Positions 1 through 9,186 of a DNA stretch of 64,000 nt are shown here, piece by piece (position 1 is the stretch's first letter; every line of letters begins with the position of its first letter). The stretch is from assembly GCA_017404545.1 (NCBI GenBank), contig JAFRCC010000007.1, positions 1 to 64,000 on the forward strand, read 5' to 3'. The translations under genes and the position numbers were made by a program. The stretch is from Clostridia bacterium. Lineage in GTDB: Bacteria; Bacillota; Clostridia; TANB77; CAG-508. A model generated the notes under the pieces. The model had not been told where the DNA came from. It worked only from the letters and a program-made list of their open reading frames with translations, and did no database searches.

Positions 1-425
1 ATCTTCTTCGTCAAATTCAAAGTCGTCATCTGAATTGTCTTCATCTTCTTCGTCAAATTCAAAGTCGTCATCTGAATTGTCTTCATCTTCTTCGTCTAAC
101 TCAAAGTCGTCATCTGAATTGTCTTCATCTTCTTCGTCAAATTCAAGGTCGTCATCTGAATTTTCTTCATCTTCTTCGTCAAATTCAAAGTCGTCATCTG
201 AATTGTCTTCATCTTCTTCGTCAAATTCAAGGTCGTCATCTGAATTCTTTTCATCTTCTTCGTCAAACTCAAAGTCATCATCTGAATTCTTTTCATCTTC
301 TTCGTCTAACTCAAAGTCATCATCTGAATTCTTTTCATCTTCTTCGTCTAACTCAAAGTCGTCATCTGAATTTTCTTCATCTTCTTCGTCAAACTCAAAT
401 TCATCATCTGAATTCTTTTCTTGAT
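1..425 (-). repeat. 42-bp tandem repeat, about ten copies, coding
   Basis: A 42-bp unit repeats about ten times in frame and encodes a 14-residue Asp/Glu/Phe motif. Copies differ mainly by Lys/Glu/Asp and Leu/Phe changes. The array reaches the window edge, so its full length is unknown. Confidence 0.95.
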
Positions 426-1800
426 CTCTTACTTCATCAAATTCAAAGTCGTCAGTATCGTTGCTAGATAAATTTACAGCCTTATCTTCATCGAAATCAA
501 ACTCAAATTCATCTTGATTACTTTGAATTTGATCCATGTCATCATCTTCTTCTAAATCCCAATCTTCGCTATCTTTTGCTTTTTTCTTTACTTTTTCTGG
601 TATTTTTTCTTCAACTTTTTCTTTAACTTTATTTTTTATTTTTTTAGTATTTTCTTCATTTTTTATTTCTTTTTTTGCATTTTTATCTGAATTTTCAACA
701 GTTTTTTTTGTTTTTTCTACTTTTTGTACTGTTTCTACTGTTTCAACTGGAATAGGATTTTTACGTGGTCTTCCTCTTCCTCTCTTTACTGCCCCTGTAG
801 TTGTTGCTACTGTAGTTGTTCCGGTTTCAACTTCTTCGTCTGGAATAGGATTTTTACGTGGTCTTCCTCTTCCTCTCTTTACTGCCCCTGTAGTTGTTGC
901 TACTGTAGTTGTTCCGGTTTCAACTTCTTCGTCTGGAATAGGATTTTTACGTGGTCTTCCTCTTCCTCTCTTTTTTACAACTGGTTCTTCCTTTACAGCT
1001 TGTTTTTCTTTTACATTAACTTCTTTTGGAATATATTTTTTATATTTTGAGCTCTTTCTTTTTAAAATATTTTTTGTTGCTGGGTTTAAACTATCAATTA
1101 ATTCTTTTATATCTTTTTTATCAAATATTTCACACGCTGCTTCAAACTTTGATATATAGTTATCTTCCGATAAACCTTCACGATTCAAATATTTTAAGTA
1201 TTTCTTCAATTTCTCATCCATTTGATATCCATCATTTTGCTTTTTTATTTCTGATTTAGTTTCAGGTTTATTAGAAATTGTTTCTTTTTCCTGAGTTTGT
1301 ACTTCAACTTGTTTTTTTGTCAGTTCACTTTTTTTCGTTCCTGTATTTATGGTATTCCCCATAATCATACGATAATATTCTTTTGCTTCATTTAATGTTC
1401 TTGGATTGTTAATTAATTCGTATATGTTTTTCTTTCCTGCATCCTTCTTTAATAAAAAATTGTAAATTTTTAATTCCATCAAGCTCTTTGCTATTTTACT
1501 ACTTTTACATATAAATATTATTGGTATGCTCTTTCCATTTTTTCTTTTAGCAACACTAAGCAACCCTTTTAATTTCTTTAAAAGGATTGCTTCTTTATCT
1601 TCACTATTATTTATTTTCTCATCTACATTATCACTTATTATAATTCTATCATAATCGTTATTCTCTTGTACTTCTCTAGTAATTGCAGTAAAGTTTTTTG
1701 CCTCTTTATATAGCATATTTTTATTTTTGTCTTTTTTATATTTACGCACTAAGCTATCAATTACGTTGCTCTCATCCCTTATTGCAAATAATACTTTCAT
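1..1800 (-). CDS. Receiver-like protein with AT-hooks and acidic repeats (partial, runs off left edge)
   Basis: The minus-strand frame is open from an ATG at 1800 to the first base of the window, giving at least 600 residues with no stop, so the C-terminus is missing. Residues 1-150 (MKVLFAIRDES...) look like an alpha/beta receiver-type domain with alternating hydrophobic strands. A helical segment at about 200-260 follows. Three AT-hook cores (RGRGRPRKNP) lie near 278, 309 and 340, then a Lys/Glu-rich stretch, then about ten copies of a 14-residue acidic unit (DDDFEFDEEDE type) from 458 on. Both the N-domain and the helical segment align by eye with the next upstream protein (1831-2694), so the two are paralogues. 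AT-hooks suggest DNA binding, which is inference. No function is known to me. Confidence 0.85.
   Translation of the reverse strand, partial: MKVLFAIRDESNVIDSLVRKYKKDKNKNMLYKEAKNFTAITREVQENNDYDRIIISDNVDEKINNSEDKEAILLKKLKGLLSVAKRKNGKSIPIIFICKSSKIAKSLMELKIYNFLLKKDAGKKNIYELINNPRTLNEAKEYYRMIMGNTINTGTKKSELTKKQVEVQTQEKETISNKPETKSEIKKQNDGYQMDEKLKKYLKYLNREGLSEDNYISKFEAACEIFDKKDIKELIDSLNPATKNILKRKSSKYKKYIPKEVNVKEKQAVKEEPVVKKRGRGRPRKNPIPDEEVETGTTTVATTTGAVKRGRGRPRKNPIPDEEVETGTTTVATTTGAVKRGRGRPRKNPIPVETVETVQKVEKTKKTVENSDKNAKKEIKNEENTKKIKNKVKEKVEEKIPEKVKKKAKDSEDWDLEEDDDMDQIQSNQDEFEFDFDEDKAVNLSSNDTDDFEFDEVRDQEKNSDDEFEFDEEDEENSDDDFELDEEDEKNSDDDFELDEEDEKNSDDDFEFDEEDEKNSDDDLEFDEEDEDNSDDDFEFDEEDEENSDDDLEFDEEDEDNSDDDFELDEEDEDNSDDDFEFDEEDEDNSDDDFEFDEED
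749..973 (-). repeat. 93-bp tandem repeat encoding AT-hooks
   Basis: Units start at 749, 842 and 935 (period exactly 93 bp). The first two are near-identical and the third is cut after about 39 bp. Each encodes one RGRGRPRKNPIP AT-hook followed by a Thr/Val-rich linker. The near-identity of the copies suggests recent duplication. Confidence 0.95.
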
Positions 1801-1830
1801 TCGTAATACCTCCATCTAATTCATTTACAA

Positions 1831-2694
1831 TCATTTATTATTCTTCTTAATAAGTCCTTTTCTATTCATCTGATTTGGAATAATTACATTTCCGCCGGCT
1901 GTGTTTTTAGATTCAGAAATATCTAAATTTCTTTCCTCTAAAGAGCTCGTTTTTTGCTTATATATATTTTTTACACTAACCTTTGCATGTTCGAAATATT
2001 CTTTTGAATTTTCTTCTAATATCACTCTTACTTCTATAGGTAAATGCTCTATTATTTCTTGAATCTGCTCATCCGAATATTCCCTACAAATTTTAGCAAA
2101 TCCCCTAACACACTTATCTGTTTTATCTTGATAAGTAACAAAAAATTTGATTATACTTGCAAGTTCTTTGTTATTTATTAGCTTTCTATTCTCTTCTTTT
2201 TGGTATGTTAAACCTTTTGGATTAATATTATATAGCATCTTAGCTCTCTTTTTATTTCTTGGTTTATCTATTAATGCACATACATTCTGTATAGTTCTAT
2301 CCCTTCCAACCAAGATATTATACACTCCTAACGTGAACAATTGTGAGATTATAGGGTCCTGTTCGCTTCTCCTATCTCTACAAATTAGAATAATTGGTAT
2401 GCCAGTTCCATCTTCTTTATATGCTTCGTCAGTAATTTCATCAATGTGTCTATATAAATTTTCATCTTCACTATCGTAACTTTCGTTTATACCTTTCTCA
2501 AGGTCTTCACTTATTACTATTAAATCATATCTATTATCCATTGTCTGTTGAACTTCGTCTATTATAGCATCAAAATAAAAAGCTCTCTTGTAAGAGATTA
2601 TCTTTTTATATACTCTTTGATATTCATCTAATATTACATCAACAATGTCATTCTTCCCATTGTCGCTATTTGATACTGCAAAAAGAATTCTCAT
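1831..2694 (-). CDS. Receiver-like protein, paralogue of the 1-1800 gene
   Basis: About 287 residues. An upstream ATG at 2703 sits one base from the AAGGAG site, whereas the ATG at 2694 is 10 bases away and gives MRILFAVSN, matching the MKVLFAIRD start of the neighbouring paralogue, so 2694 is preferred. Residues 1-155 form an alpha/beta domain resembling a response-regulator receiver (VISED near 63, IPIILICRD near 100, then VYNILVG), but I do not see the full Asp/Asp/Lys phosphorylation set. A helical domain follows at about 175-240, and the Lys-rich tail is short with no AT-hooks or acidic repeats. It lies between the acidic-repeat gene and the VirB2-like gene, all on one strand, so probably one operon. 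Confidence 0.85.
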   Translation of the reverse strand: MRILFAVSNSDNGKNDIVDVILDEYQRVYKKIISYKRAFYFDAIIDEVQQTMDNRYDLIVISEDLEKGINESYDSEDENLYRHIDEITDEAYKEDGTGIPIILICRDRRSEQDPIISQLFTLGVYNILVGRDRTIQNVCALIDKPRNKKRAKMLYNINPKGLTYQKEENRKLINNKELASIIKFFVTYQDKTDKCVRGFAKICREYSDEQIQEIIEHLPIEVRVILEENSKEYFEHAKVSVKNIYKQKTSSLEERNLDISESKNTAGGNVIIPNQMNRKGLIKKNNK

Positions 2695-2714
2695 TTTTTT
2701 CATTCTCCTTAAAA

Positions 2715-3164
2715 TTAATCATTTGATTTTATAACTACGGCAAATATTAGAGGCAATACTTGACATATTATAAGAATTGTAACCATTGCAATCATTGTAT
2801 GAAATCCTTTATCTCTAACATCTAACCTCTTTAATCCAATTACATATTGATATATTGCACATACTGCAATACCTACTAATCCAATTGGAATACTATATAC
2901 TTGAATCATGTGCAATACATATGCAGCAAATCCATATGTATCTGATCCATATTTTGTTTTATAGTCATCTAAGCTCTTTAACTGCTCATCTTTTATTTTT
3001 AAAATTGTTGTTGCTGTACTATCATTTTCTTCTGTATTATTTATTACATTTTCAGAATTATTAACATTATTTGGTATATTACTTTCAGCTGCGAAAACTA
3101 CTGTACTACTAAAGATTAATGCTAATAATGTTATTATTATACATTTTCTCTTGATTTTATACAT
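2715..3164 (-). CDS. Small two-helix membrane protein, VirB2/TrbC-like
   Basis: 149 residues. An N-terminal signal peptide (hydrophobic core about 10-26, ending VFAAES) is followed by a polar Asn/Glu/Thr-rich stretch. Two membrane segments then follow, at about 83-110 and 121-145, joined by a short basic loop (GLKRLDVRDKG). Signal peptide plus two C-terminal helices around a basic loop is the pattern of VirB2/TrbC pilins of type IV secretion systems. The assignment rests on architecture only. A strong AAAGGAG site precedes the ATG. It is the most upstream gene of the left block. Confidence 0.7.
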   Translation of the reverse strand: MYKIKRKCIIITLLALIFSSTVVFAAESNIPNNVNNSENVINNTEENDSTATTILKIKDEQLKSLDDYKTKYGSDTYGFAAYVLHMIQVYSIPIGLVGIAVCAIYQYVIGLKRLDVRDKGFHTMIAMVTILIICQVLPLIFAVVIKSND

Positions 3165-3318
3165 TTTTTACTCCTTTCAAACTACGTCCTCGAATATCCT
3201 AACTTATTATATAATACACTACAAAACATAAAATATCAAGAAAATATTTACATTTTATCTATTAAAATTCAAATTTTGTAACATGTTGCAATCTCAATAC
3301 TTGTACACTACTAACAAA

Positions 3319-3372
3319 AAAAAATCTATTTACCAAATTTTATTCATCCAAATTCGGTAAATAGATTTTTTT
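3319..3372 (-). terminator. Intrinsic terminator downstream of spo0A
   Basis: Arms 3321-3334 and 3356-3370 (ATCTATTTACC and its complement) enclose a 21-base loop and are flanked by A and T runs, so the hairpin could act on both strands. It directly abuts the spo0A stop. Confidence 0.8.
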
Positions 3373-4186
3373 AGGCAGTCTTTAGCTCTAATCTTAGCTT
3401 ATCTGCTATCATTGCAATAAATTCTGAATTTGTAGGCTTCCCCTTAGCTGCTGAAACTGTATAGCCAAATATACTTTCTACAACTTCTTGTTGGCCTCTA
3501 CCCCAGGCCACTTCAATTGCATGGCGAATTGCTCTTTCAACTCTTGATGGTGTTGTATGATATTTTTGCGCTATATCTGGATACAATTGTTTTGTTATTT
3601 GATTTATAATATCTATATCACAAACTACCATCATTATTGCTTCTCTCAAATACTGATAACCTTTTATATGAGCTGGAACACCTATCTCGTGAATTATATT
3701 TGTTACAAGTGCTTCTAAATTTTCTTCATTTTTCTTTTCACTAGGTGCCAGTTCAATATATGCTGGTTTTATCTCTCTACTTGAAAAATTCTTTGGTGGC
3801 TCCGATTGATACAACTTTAATTCTTTTATTCTTTTGATTAATACATTTATTTCAAATGGTTTTATTATATAATATTGTGCACCCAAAGTTATTGCCTTTT
3901 GTGTAATTTTATCTTGTCCAACAGCAGAAAGCATTATACACATTGGCATTTTACTTATATTACCTTCAATTATTTTTTCTAAAACCCCTAATCCATCTAA
4001 TCTTGGCATTATTACATCTAACAGTACAACATCTGGTTCCGTATTTTTTATTAAATCATACGCTTCAATTCCGTCTTTCGCTATTCCTATTAGCTCTAAA
4101 TCCTCCTCGGATTTTATGTATCCGGCTAATGTTGCAGAAAACTCACTATTATCATCTGCAATTAATACTGTTATTTTATTATTCAC
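3371..4186 (-). CDS. spo0A: Stage 0 sporulation response regulator Spo0A
   Basis: 271 residues from a GTG at 4186, which has AGGAGG 9 bases upstream. The open frame continues upstream through the promoter, so a longer start is unlikely. The receiver domain shows the acidic pair D11/D12, the phospho-acceptor in [11 protein letters not shown] near D57 and the IIKPF lysine near 109. The C-terminal Spo0A DNA-binding domain has the family's recognition-helix region ([20 protein letters not shown]) and ends with [20 protein letters not shown]. Phosphorylated Spo0A is the master switch for sporulation in Bacilli and Clostridia, so its presence implies an endospore-forming ancestry. It appears monocistronic, with its own promoter and terminator. 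Confidence 0.97.
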   Translation of the reverse strand: MNNKITVLIADDNSEFSATLAGYIKSEEDLELIGIAKDGIEAYDLIKNTEPDVVLLDVIMPRLDGLGVLEKIIEGNISKMPMCIMLSAVGQDKITQKAITLGAQYYIIKPFEINVLIKRIKELKLYQSEPPKNFSSREIKPAYIELAPSEKKNEENLEALVTNIIHEIGVPAHIKGYQYLREAIMMVVCDIDIINQITKQLYPDIAQKYHTTPSRVERAIRHAIEVAWGRGQQEVVESIFGYTVSAAKGKPTNSEFIAMIADKLRLELKTA

Positions 4187-4220
4187 CCTAAAACCTCCTA
4201 TTATTTTTTTTACATCCCAA

Positions 4221-4249
4221 ATTATACTTACTTTTTTTGTATATTTCAA
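4221..4249 (-). promoter_or_regulatory. Sigma-A type promoter of spo0A
   Basis: Minus strand TTGAAA (4249-4244), 17-base spacer, TATAAT (4226-4221), about 30 bases before the Shine-Dalgarno of the GTG start. This supports the short start of spo0A. Confidence 0.75.
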
Positions 4250-4285
4250 GATATAAAGCTTGATTTTACGGCTTTTCGTATACTT

Positions 4286-4936
4286 TTAATCAACATTTTC
4301 CGACAAACATATAACATTTTTCTGTCGAATATTGTCGATTTTTTTAATTCTCAATTTATTTTGATTTTCATAATCATTGTATAAACGCTCTTTTTCAGTA
4401 TCATTCAGCTCTATTTTACATATTATTTTATCAAGATACTCATTTCCTGTAATCATAATATTATTTTTACCACAATAATATTTAAAGTTTTCAAAATCTG
4501 TATATTCTAATGTAATATCTAATTCATACCCATGCTCTTGTGTCGCAAATGTAGCATTTCCCATAGCTTTTTTTAATGAATCCGAATATGCTCTAACTAA
4601 ACCCCCTGTTCCCAATAAAATCCCACCAAAATATCTCGTAACTATAATAAGAACATTCGCCATATTATTCTTTTCAAGTATTTCAAGCATAGGAGCTCCT
4701 GCAGTTCCGCTTGGTTCACCATCGTCGCTAGATTTTTTTGTAACTTCGTTATCTTTATTAATTATATACGCATAGCAATTATGCTTAGCGTCAAAATACT
4801 TCTTTTTTATTAATTTAATTTTATTTTCAGCATCACAGGCAGAATCTACAAAAAACAAATTCGCAATAAACCTAGATTTTTTTTCTACAATTTCAGCACT
4901 AATACACTTCTCTGTAATTGTTTTAAATTTTTCCAT
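4286..4936 (-). CDS. YigZ/IMPACT family protein (UPF0029)
   Basis: About 216 residues from an ATG at 4936. An ATG at 4948 touches the AAAGGA site and is less likely. The family core is clear: FIANLFFVDS, KHNCYAYI, SDDGEPSGTAGAPML (about 70-85), then ITRYFGGILLGTGGLVRAYS (about 100-120). The C-terminal ferredoxin-like domain matches the length of bacterial YigZ proteins. The eukaryotic relative IMPACT regulates Gcn2. The bacterial role is unsettled, with binding to translation factors or nucleic acid suggested. It sits 28 bases downstream of the flavoprotein gene's stop and is probably cotranscribed with it. Confidence 0.92.
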   Translation of the reverse strand: MEKFKTITEKCISAEIVEKKSRFIANLFFVDSACDAENKIKLIKKKYFDAKHNCYAYIINKDNEVTKKSSDDGEPSGTAGAPMLEILEKNNMANVLIIVTRYFGGILLGTGGLVRAYSDSLKKAMGNATFATQEHGYELDITLEYTDFENFKYYCGKNNIMITGNEYLDKIICKIELNDTEKERLYNDYENQNKLRIKKIDNIRQKNVICLSENVD

Positions 4937-4964
4937 ATTTACTATCATTCCTTTTAGTTAAATA

Positions 4965-6272
4965 TTATTCCCAAACCATTCCGGCAGTATATCCTGTTGA
5001 ATATGCTATCTGTAAATTAAAACCACCTGTGTAAGCATCAACATCTATTATTTCACCCGCGAAAAATAGTCCTTTAACAAGTTTTGATTCCATTGTTTTT
5101 GGGTTAATTTCCTTTATATTAACTCCCCCAGCAGTTACAATTGCTTCTTCTATAGGACGAAATCCACATATTGTAATTTTAAAGAATTTTAATAATTCTA
5201 CAATTTTATGTCGTTCTGTTTTTGAAATTTCATTTACCTTCTTATCTGGGTTAATACCAGATAATTCAACTATTGGATTAATTAATTTCTGTGGTAATAA
5301 TTCGTCTAAACTATTTTTATAACTTTTATTTTTTTCTTTTTCAAAATCTCTTAATATTCTATCATCTAACTTTTCTTTGCTGAGAGCAGGTTTTAAATCG
5401 ATTAATAATCCAATTTTTCCACTTTTTAATAATTCATCTATTTTCTTATACCTAATAATATGTGCAGACCCACTAAGAATGGTAGGACCGGATACACCAA
5501 AATGCGTAAATAACAATTCTCCAAAATCATCATATATAATCTTATTTTTTTCATTATCATAAAAACTAATTTTTACATTTTTAAGACTTAATCCTTGTAG
5601 AGCTTGGCATAGCTCTCTAGAGCTTCTATATACTCCCAAATTACTGTCTTCAACTAGATAATCGTTGTTTGCAACAAGCGGAATCAGCGATGGTCTTATC
5701 TGAGTTATTGTGTGTCCTAATTTTTTTGCAATTTCATATCCATCTCCTGTTGAGCCTGTTGTAGGATAACTTTTTCCTCCTGTTGCTAAAATAACCTTAT
5801 CTGCCTCTATAATGCACTTTTTTCCATCAAATTCAAATTCGACTTTTTTTACTGCACCATCTTCAACAATAATATTTGTAGCTCTTGCATTATTATAAAA
5901 TTTTACGCCAACCGATTTTAGCTCTCTATAAAAAGCTTCTAGAACATCTTCTGATTTGTCACTAACAGGAAAAATTCTATTTCCACGCTCTTCCTTAACT
6001 TCAACACCCTGTCTTTTCATAAAATTAATAATATCAACGTTTGAGAAATTCTGGAATGCACTATATAAAAATCTTCCATTACCCGGTGTATTACTAATAA
6101 ATTCCGATATATCAATACTGCTCGTTATATTACATCTTCCTTTTCCTGTAATTAATAACTTTTTACCAAGCCTATTCATCTTTTCAATAATTGTAACTTC
6201 GTTACCAGATTTCTTTGCCGAAATTGCACTCATCATGCCAGCAGGTCCTCCACCTATAACTACTACTTTCAA
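4965..6272 (-). CDS. HI0933/YhiN-family FAD-dependent oxidoreductase
   Basis: 435 residues from a TTG at 6272 with GGAGGG 6 bases upstream. An ATG at 6290 would include the Shine-Dalgarno in the coding region. The N-terminus is a Rossmann dinucleotide fold (VVVIGGGPAGMMSAISA, residues 2-19). Family signatures follow: GRLGKKLLITGKGRCNIT-type region, ATGGKSYPTTGSTGDGY and the C-terminal FFAGEIIDVDAYTGGFNLQ. The family includes BaiN, proposed to act in bile-acid dehydroxylation, but the sequence alone does not fix a substrate. Cytosolic. It is followed by the YigZ gene. Confidence 0.93.
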   Translation of the reverse strand: MKVVVIGGGPAGMMSAISAKKSGNEVTIIEKMNRLGKKLLITGKGRCNITSSIDISEFISNTPGNGRFLYSAFQNFSNVDIINFMKRQGVEVKEERGNRIFPVSDKSEDVLEAFYRELKSVGVKFYNNARATNIIVEDGAVKKVEFEFDGKKCIIEADKVILATGGKSYPTTGSTGDGYEIAKKLGHTITQIRPSLIPLVANNDYLVEDSNLGVYRSSRELCQALQGLSLKNVKISFYDNEKNKIIYDDFGELLFTHFGVSGPTILSGSAHIIRYKKIDELLKSGKIGLLIDLKPALSKEKLDDRILRDFEKEKNKSYKNSLDELLPQKLINPIVELSGINPDKKVNEISKTERHKIVELLKFFKITICGFRPIEEAIVTAGGVNIKEINPKTMESKLVKGLFFAGEIIDVDAYTGGFNLQIAYSTGYTAGMVWE

Positions 6273-6298
6273 AAAAATCCCTCCATACATACAATTAA

Positions 6299-6326
6299 TG
6301 GAGCTTCCATCCCATTTGAAACTCCA
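6299..6326 (-). terminator. Weak hairpin after the YnbB-like gene
   Basis: TGGAGTTTC...GAAGCTCCA (one G-U pair) lies between the stop at 6339 and the next start at 6272. There is no good U-run after it, so it may only slow or process the transcript. Confidence 0.4.
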
Positions 6327-6338
6327 TCGTTATTGTTA

Positions 6339-7583
6339 TTATATAATTTGTGAAATTGCTTTCATTACACCAATCTTACCATACTCATATGTAAGTGCTC
6401 CTTGTTGAAAAGCTATATATGGTGGTCTAATTGGTGCATCACATGAAAGTTCAATTGATGAGCCTTGTGTAAAAGCTCCTGCAGCCATTATTACCTGATC
6501 TTTATATCCTGGCATATCCCATGGCTCTGGAATTGAGTTTGAATCAATTGGAGATCCCATTTGAATCCCTTGACAATATTTAATCAATTTTTCTCTATCT
6601 CCAAATTCAATGGTTTGTACTATATCCGATCTTTTCTCATCAAATCTTGGTATAGGTTTATAACCCATATCCTCTAAAATTTTACTTGTAAATATCGCCG
6701 TTTTTAAACTACTTGCCACAACACTTGGAGCAAAAAACAATCCCTGCAGAATATACTTATTTATTCCTAAAGTTGGTCCAACTTCTTTTCCTAAACCCGG
6801 CGCTGTTAATCGCTCTGCAGCGAGCTCAACTAAGTGCTGTTTTCCAGCAATATACGCACCATTTGGAGCAATTCCACCTCCAAGATTCTTTATAAGGGAC
6901 CCTACCATAACATCTGCACCAACTTGTAGAGGCTCTTTCTCATCAACAAACTCACCATAACAATTGTCAACCATAATAATAACTTCACTATTTACAGATC
7001 TAATCGTTTCAATTACTTTCTGAATTTTATCAATTGTAATGCTCTTACGTAGAGAATAACCTCTTGATCTTTGGATTTCAACTAGTTTTAAGTCATGTAT
7101 GCTAAAACGCTCTTTAATTTTTTCATAATCAAAATCATCATTTACTAAATCTATTTGCTCATAATCAACACCAAAAGATTTTAATGAGCTATTATTTTGT
7201 GCAATACCGATTACTTCATCAAGAGTATCATATGGCTTTCCGCTTATACTTATAAATTTATCTCCAGGACGTAAGAATGCAAATAAGGCTACTGTTAATG
7301 CATGTGTCCCAGAAATAAATTGACTTCTAACTATACAATCCTCTGCACCTAAAACATCTGCAAAAACTTTTTCGATTGTATCTCTACCAACATCACCATA
7401 TCCATATCCTGTTGTGCTTCCAAAATGCATATCAGATATATTGTATTTATTAAATGCTTTTAATACACGTAATGTATTTATTTCGCACCTTTTATTAACT
7501 TCTTCAAATATTGACGCAATCTCTTTCTCTGCATTTTTTGATAAATTTATTACTTCATCTCTTATTCCAAACTCTCTATACAT
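6339..7583 (-). CDS. ynbB: Methionine gamma-lyase/aluminium-resistance family PLP enzyme (YnbB-like)
   Basis: 414 residues. It belongs to the fold-type I PLP family annotated as methionine gamma-lyase family or aluminium resistance protein. Visible family features are HFGSTTGYGYGDVGRDTIE (about 54-72), SQFISGTHALTVALF, DNCYGEFVDEKEP with the cofactor-binding Asp, and VGSLIKNLGGGIAP, where the Lys is the probable Schiff-base residue near 234. Length matches YnbB of Bacillus. The true substrate of this family is not well established. ATG start with AAGGAAGG 7 bases upstream. It lies 14 bases after the WG-repeat gene and is probably cotranscribed. Confidence 0.92.
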   Translation of the reverse strand: MYREFGIRDEVINLSKNAEKEIASIFEEVNKRCEINTLRVLKAFNKYNISDMHFGSTTGYGYGDVGRDTIEKVFADVLGAEDCIVRSQFISGTHALTVALFAFLRPGDKFISISGKPYDTLDEVIGIAQNNSSLKSFGVDYEQIDLVNDDFDYEKIKERFSIHDLKLVEIQRSRGYSLRKSITIDKIQKVIETIRSVNSEVIIMVDNCYGEFVDEKEPLQVGADVMVGSLIKNLGGGIAPNGAYIAGKQHLVELAAERLTAPGLGKEVGPTLGINKYILQGLFFAPSVVASSLKTAIFTSKILEDMGYKPIPRFDEKRSDIVQTIEFGDREKLIKYCQGIQMGSPIDSNSIPEPWDMPGYKDQVIMAAGAFTQGSSIELSCDAPIRPPYIAFQQGALTYEYGKIGVMKAISQII

Positions 7584-7597
7584 TTATAATCCTTCCT

Positions 7598-9136
7598 TTA
7601 ACTCTCTTTACTTTGAATCACGTAATATGGACAACCATATCCCAAATCTATTTTTTGATAATCCTTAATATTTTCTGGATACATATTATCACCATTTTCC
7701 ACTTCTATATCTTTTACAATTCTTCCATCTTTATTTATATATAACTCCTCATTTTTCGTTGAAATTTTTAAAAGCCCATTATATGTGGATATACTTGTTT
7801 TTGATGGTTTCACAATTGTATTAAAGTTTTTATCTAATATTTCAATATTTTCATTTTCATCAAGTAATTGAATTATGCTGTATTCCATAGTTGGCTGTAT
7901 AACTTTATATTTACATTCAATAACGCTGTCTCCATTATCATTTATAATGCCAAATTTTTTATCTTTGCAAACAATGAAAAAATTCTCATATAAATATTGT
8001 GCATATGAATATCCGTCTTCCACTACTTTTCCACTATCATTTATAATAATTTTAAATTCGTCTTCTATAGTCGATACAATTGCGTATTTTTTATTATTAA
8101 AATCTTGTTTACTAGAGTAACTTTCATTTTGCTCTTTGTTTCCATTTTCATCAAATATATCTACCTTATCACCATTTTTTGCGTTTATATAACTTCCTGC
8201 AAACAATATATTATCGTACTCAATTGGCACAATTACGCTTCCATCAAATCTGATAACACCTTGTTTAGATGCTTTTTGCACAATTAGTAAATCGTTTTGA
8301 GCGTTATATTCTATATCCTCGAAATTATGCTTCATTATATTTTTCTTTTTATTGTATATACCTGCTTTACCATCTTTAAAAGCAATTAAGTATGTACTAT
8401 CATTTTTTTCTTCAATCCTATATATGTCGTTGTACTCATTTTTTAGCAACATTTTTCTTTCTGAATTTATATAACCATATCTCATTCCATCATTAGTTTT
8501 TTCTCCAACAATATATCCACTATCTTTATATCCATTTGAATTAAGATATTTATCGCTATATATTTTGTCATATTTTGGTTTGACTACAACAGCACCATTC
8601 ATATTAATAATTCCATATTTCCCTGCCTTTTTTACAAGCATCAATCCTTCGTTAAATTCAAATCCATCTATAGACTCATATATCGCCTTTGTTATTTTTT
8701 TCCCAGAAAAATCTATCAAACCATATAATCCATTAGATTTATATTTTAGCACACTTTTCTCATAGTAACCATTATTTTCCACACTATCTAAGGCTATAGC
8801 TTCAACAATATAATACTGATATAGAATTGGCTGTTTACCTTCATTAAATACCTGAACTTTGAATTCATTTTTACTTGCATCGTAATTGCTCTTGCATATA
8901 AAAACATCCTTTGATGGATTTGGAATCTCTATAATATCGTAATTTGGCTCAATAATTACATTTCCATTTCTGTCAATAACACCATATTTGTTGTTTTGCA
9001 TAAATAAAAAATAATTTATTTTTTCTAATTTTTCAACATAATATTGATATTTTTTATTTTCCTTAATATTAATAATTAATATTATTCCTATAATCAATAC
9101 TATAAGAATGATACAAATTAATTTTTTTTTTCTCAT
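7598..9136 (-). CDS. Membrane-anchored WG-repeat protein
   Basis: 512 residues. An N-terminal transmembrane helix (about 5-23, very Ile/Leu-rich after MRKKK) anchors a large outside domain. That domain is built of WG repeats of the type KYGVIDRNGNVIIEPNYD (about 48-65), KYGIINMNGAVVVKPKYD (about 160) and FGIINDNGDSVIECKYK (about 400), roughly eight copies in all. WG repeats form beta-rich units of unclear binding role. The gene has its own consensus promoter. Function unknown. A surface binding or scaffold protein is the simplest reading. Confidence 0.85.
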   Translation of the reverse strand: MRKKKLICIILIVLIIGIILIINIKENKKYQYYVEKLEKINYFLFMQNNKYGVIDRNGNVIIEPNYDIIEIPNPSKDVFICKSNYDASKNEFKVQVFNEGKQPILYQYYIVEAIALDSVENNGYYEKSVLKYKSNGLYGLIDFSGKKITKAIYESIDGFEFNEGLMLVKKAGKYGIINMNGAVVVKPKYDKIYSDKYLNSNGYKDSGYIVGEKTNDGMRYGYINSERKMLLKNEYNDIYRIEEKNDSTYLIAFKDGKAGIYNKKKNIMKHNFEDIEYNAQNDLLIVQKASKQGVIRFDGSVIVPIEYDNILFAGSYINAKNGDKVDIFDENGNKEQNESYSSKQDFNNKKYAIVSTIEDEFKIIINDSGKVVEDGYSYAQYLYENFFIVCKDKKFGIINDNGDSVIECKYKVIQPTMEYSIIQLLDENENIEILDKNFNTIVKPSKTSISTYNGLLKISTKNEELYINKDGRIVKDIEVENGDNMYPENIKDYQKIDLGYGCPYYVIQSKES

Positions 9137-9186
9137 ACGTTAATTCCCCTTAATAAAACATATAAACTCATAAAAATCTTGCATAA

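Noticed and set aside
35..424. Plus-strand Ser-rich frame and minus frame at 96-296 over the acidic repeats
   Set aside because: They are shadow frames of the 42-bp repeat of the minus-strand acidic-repeat gene. They lack ribosome sites and the true frame continues beyond both.
1..973. Repeat region as a CRISPR array
   Set aside because: The 42- and 93-bp units repeat without spacers and stay in frame within an open coding sequence. No cas genes.
536..1159. Plus-strand Phe/Ser-rich and Cys-rich frames (536-1159, 724-1050)
   Set aside because: Antisense to the AT-hook region, no Shine-Dalgarno, composition typical of reading AT-rich Lys/Glu codons backwards.
4187..4249. Longer spo0A start at 4249
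   Set aside because: It would translate the -35/-10 promoter and Shine-Dalgarno. The GTG at 4186 matches the family start.
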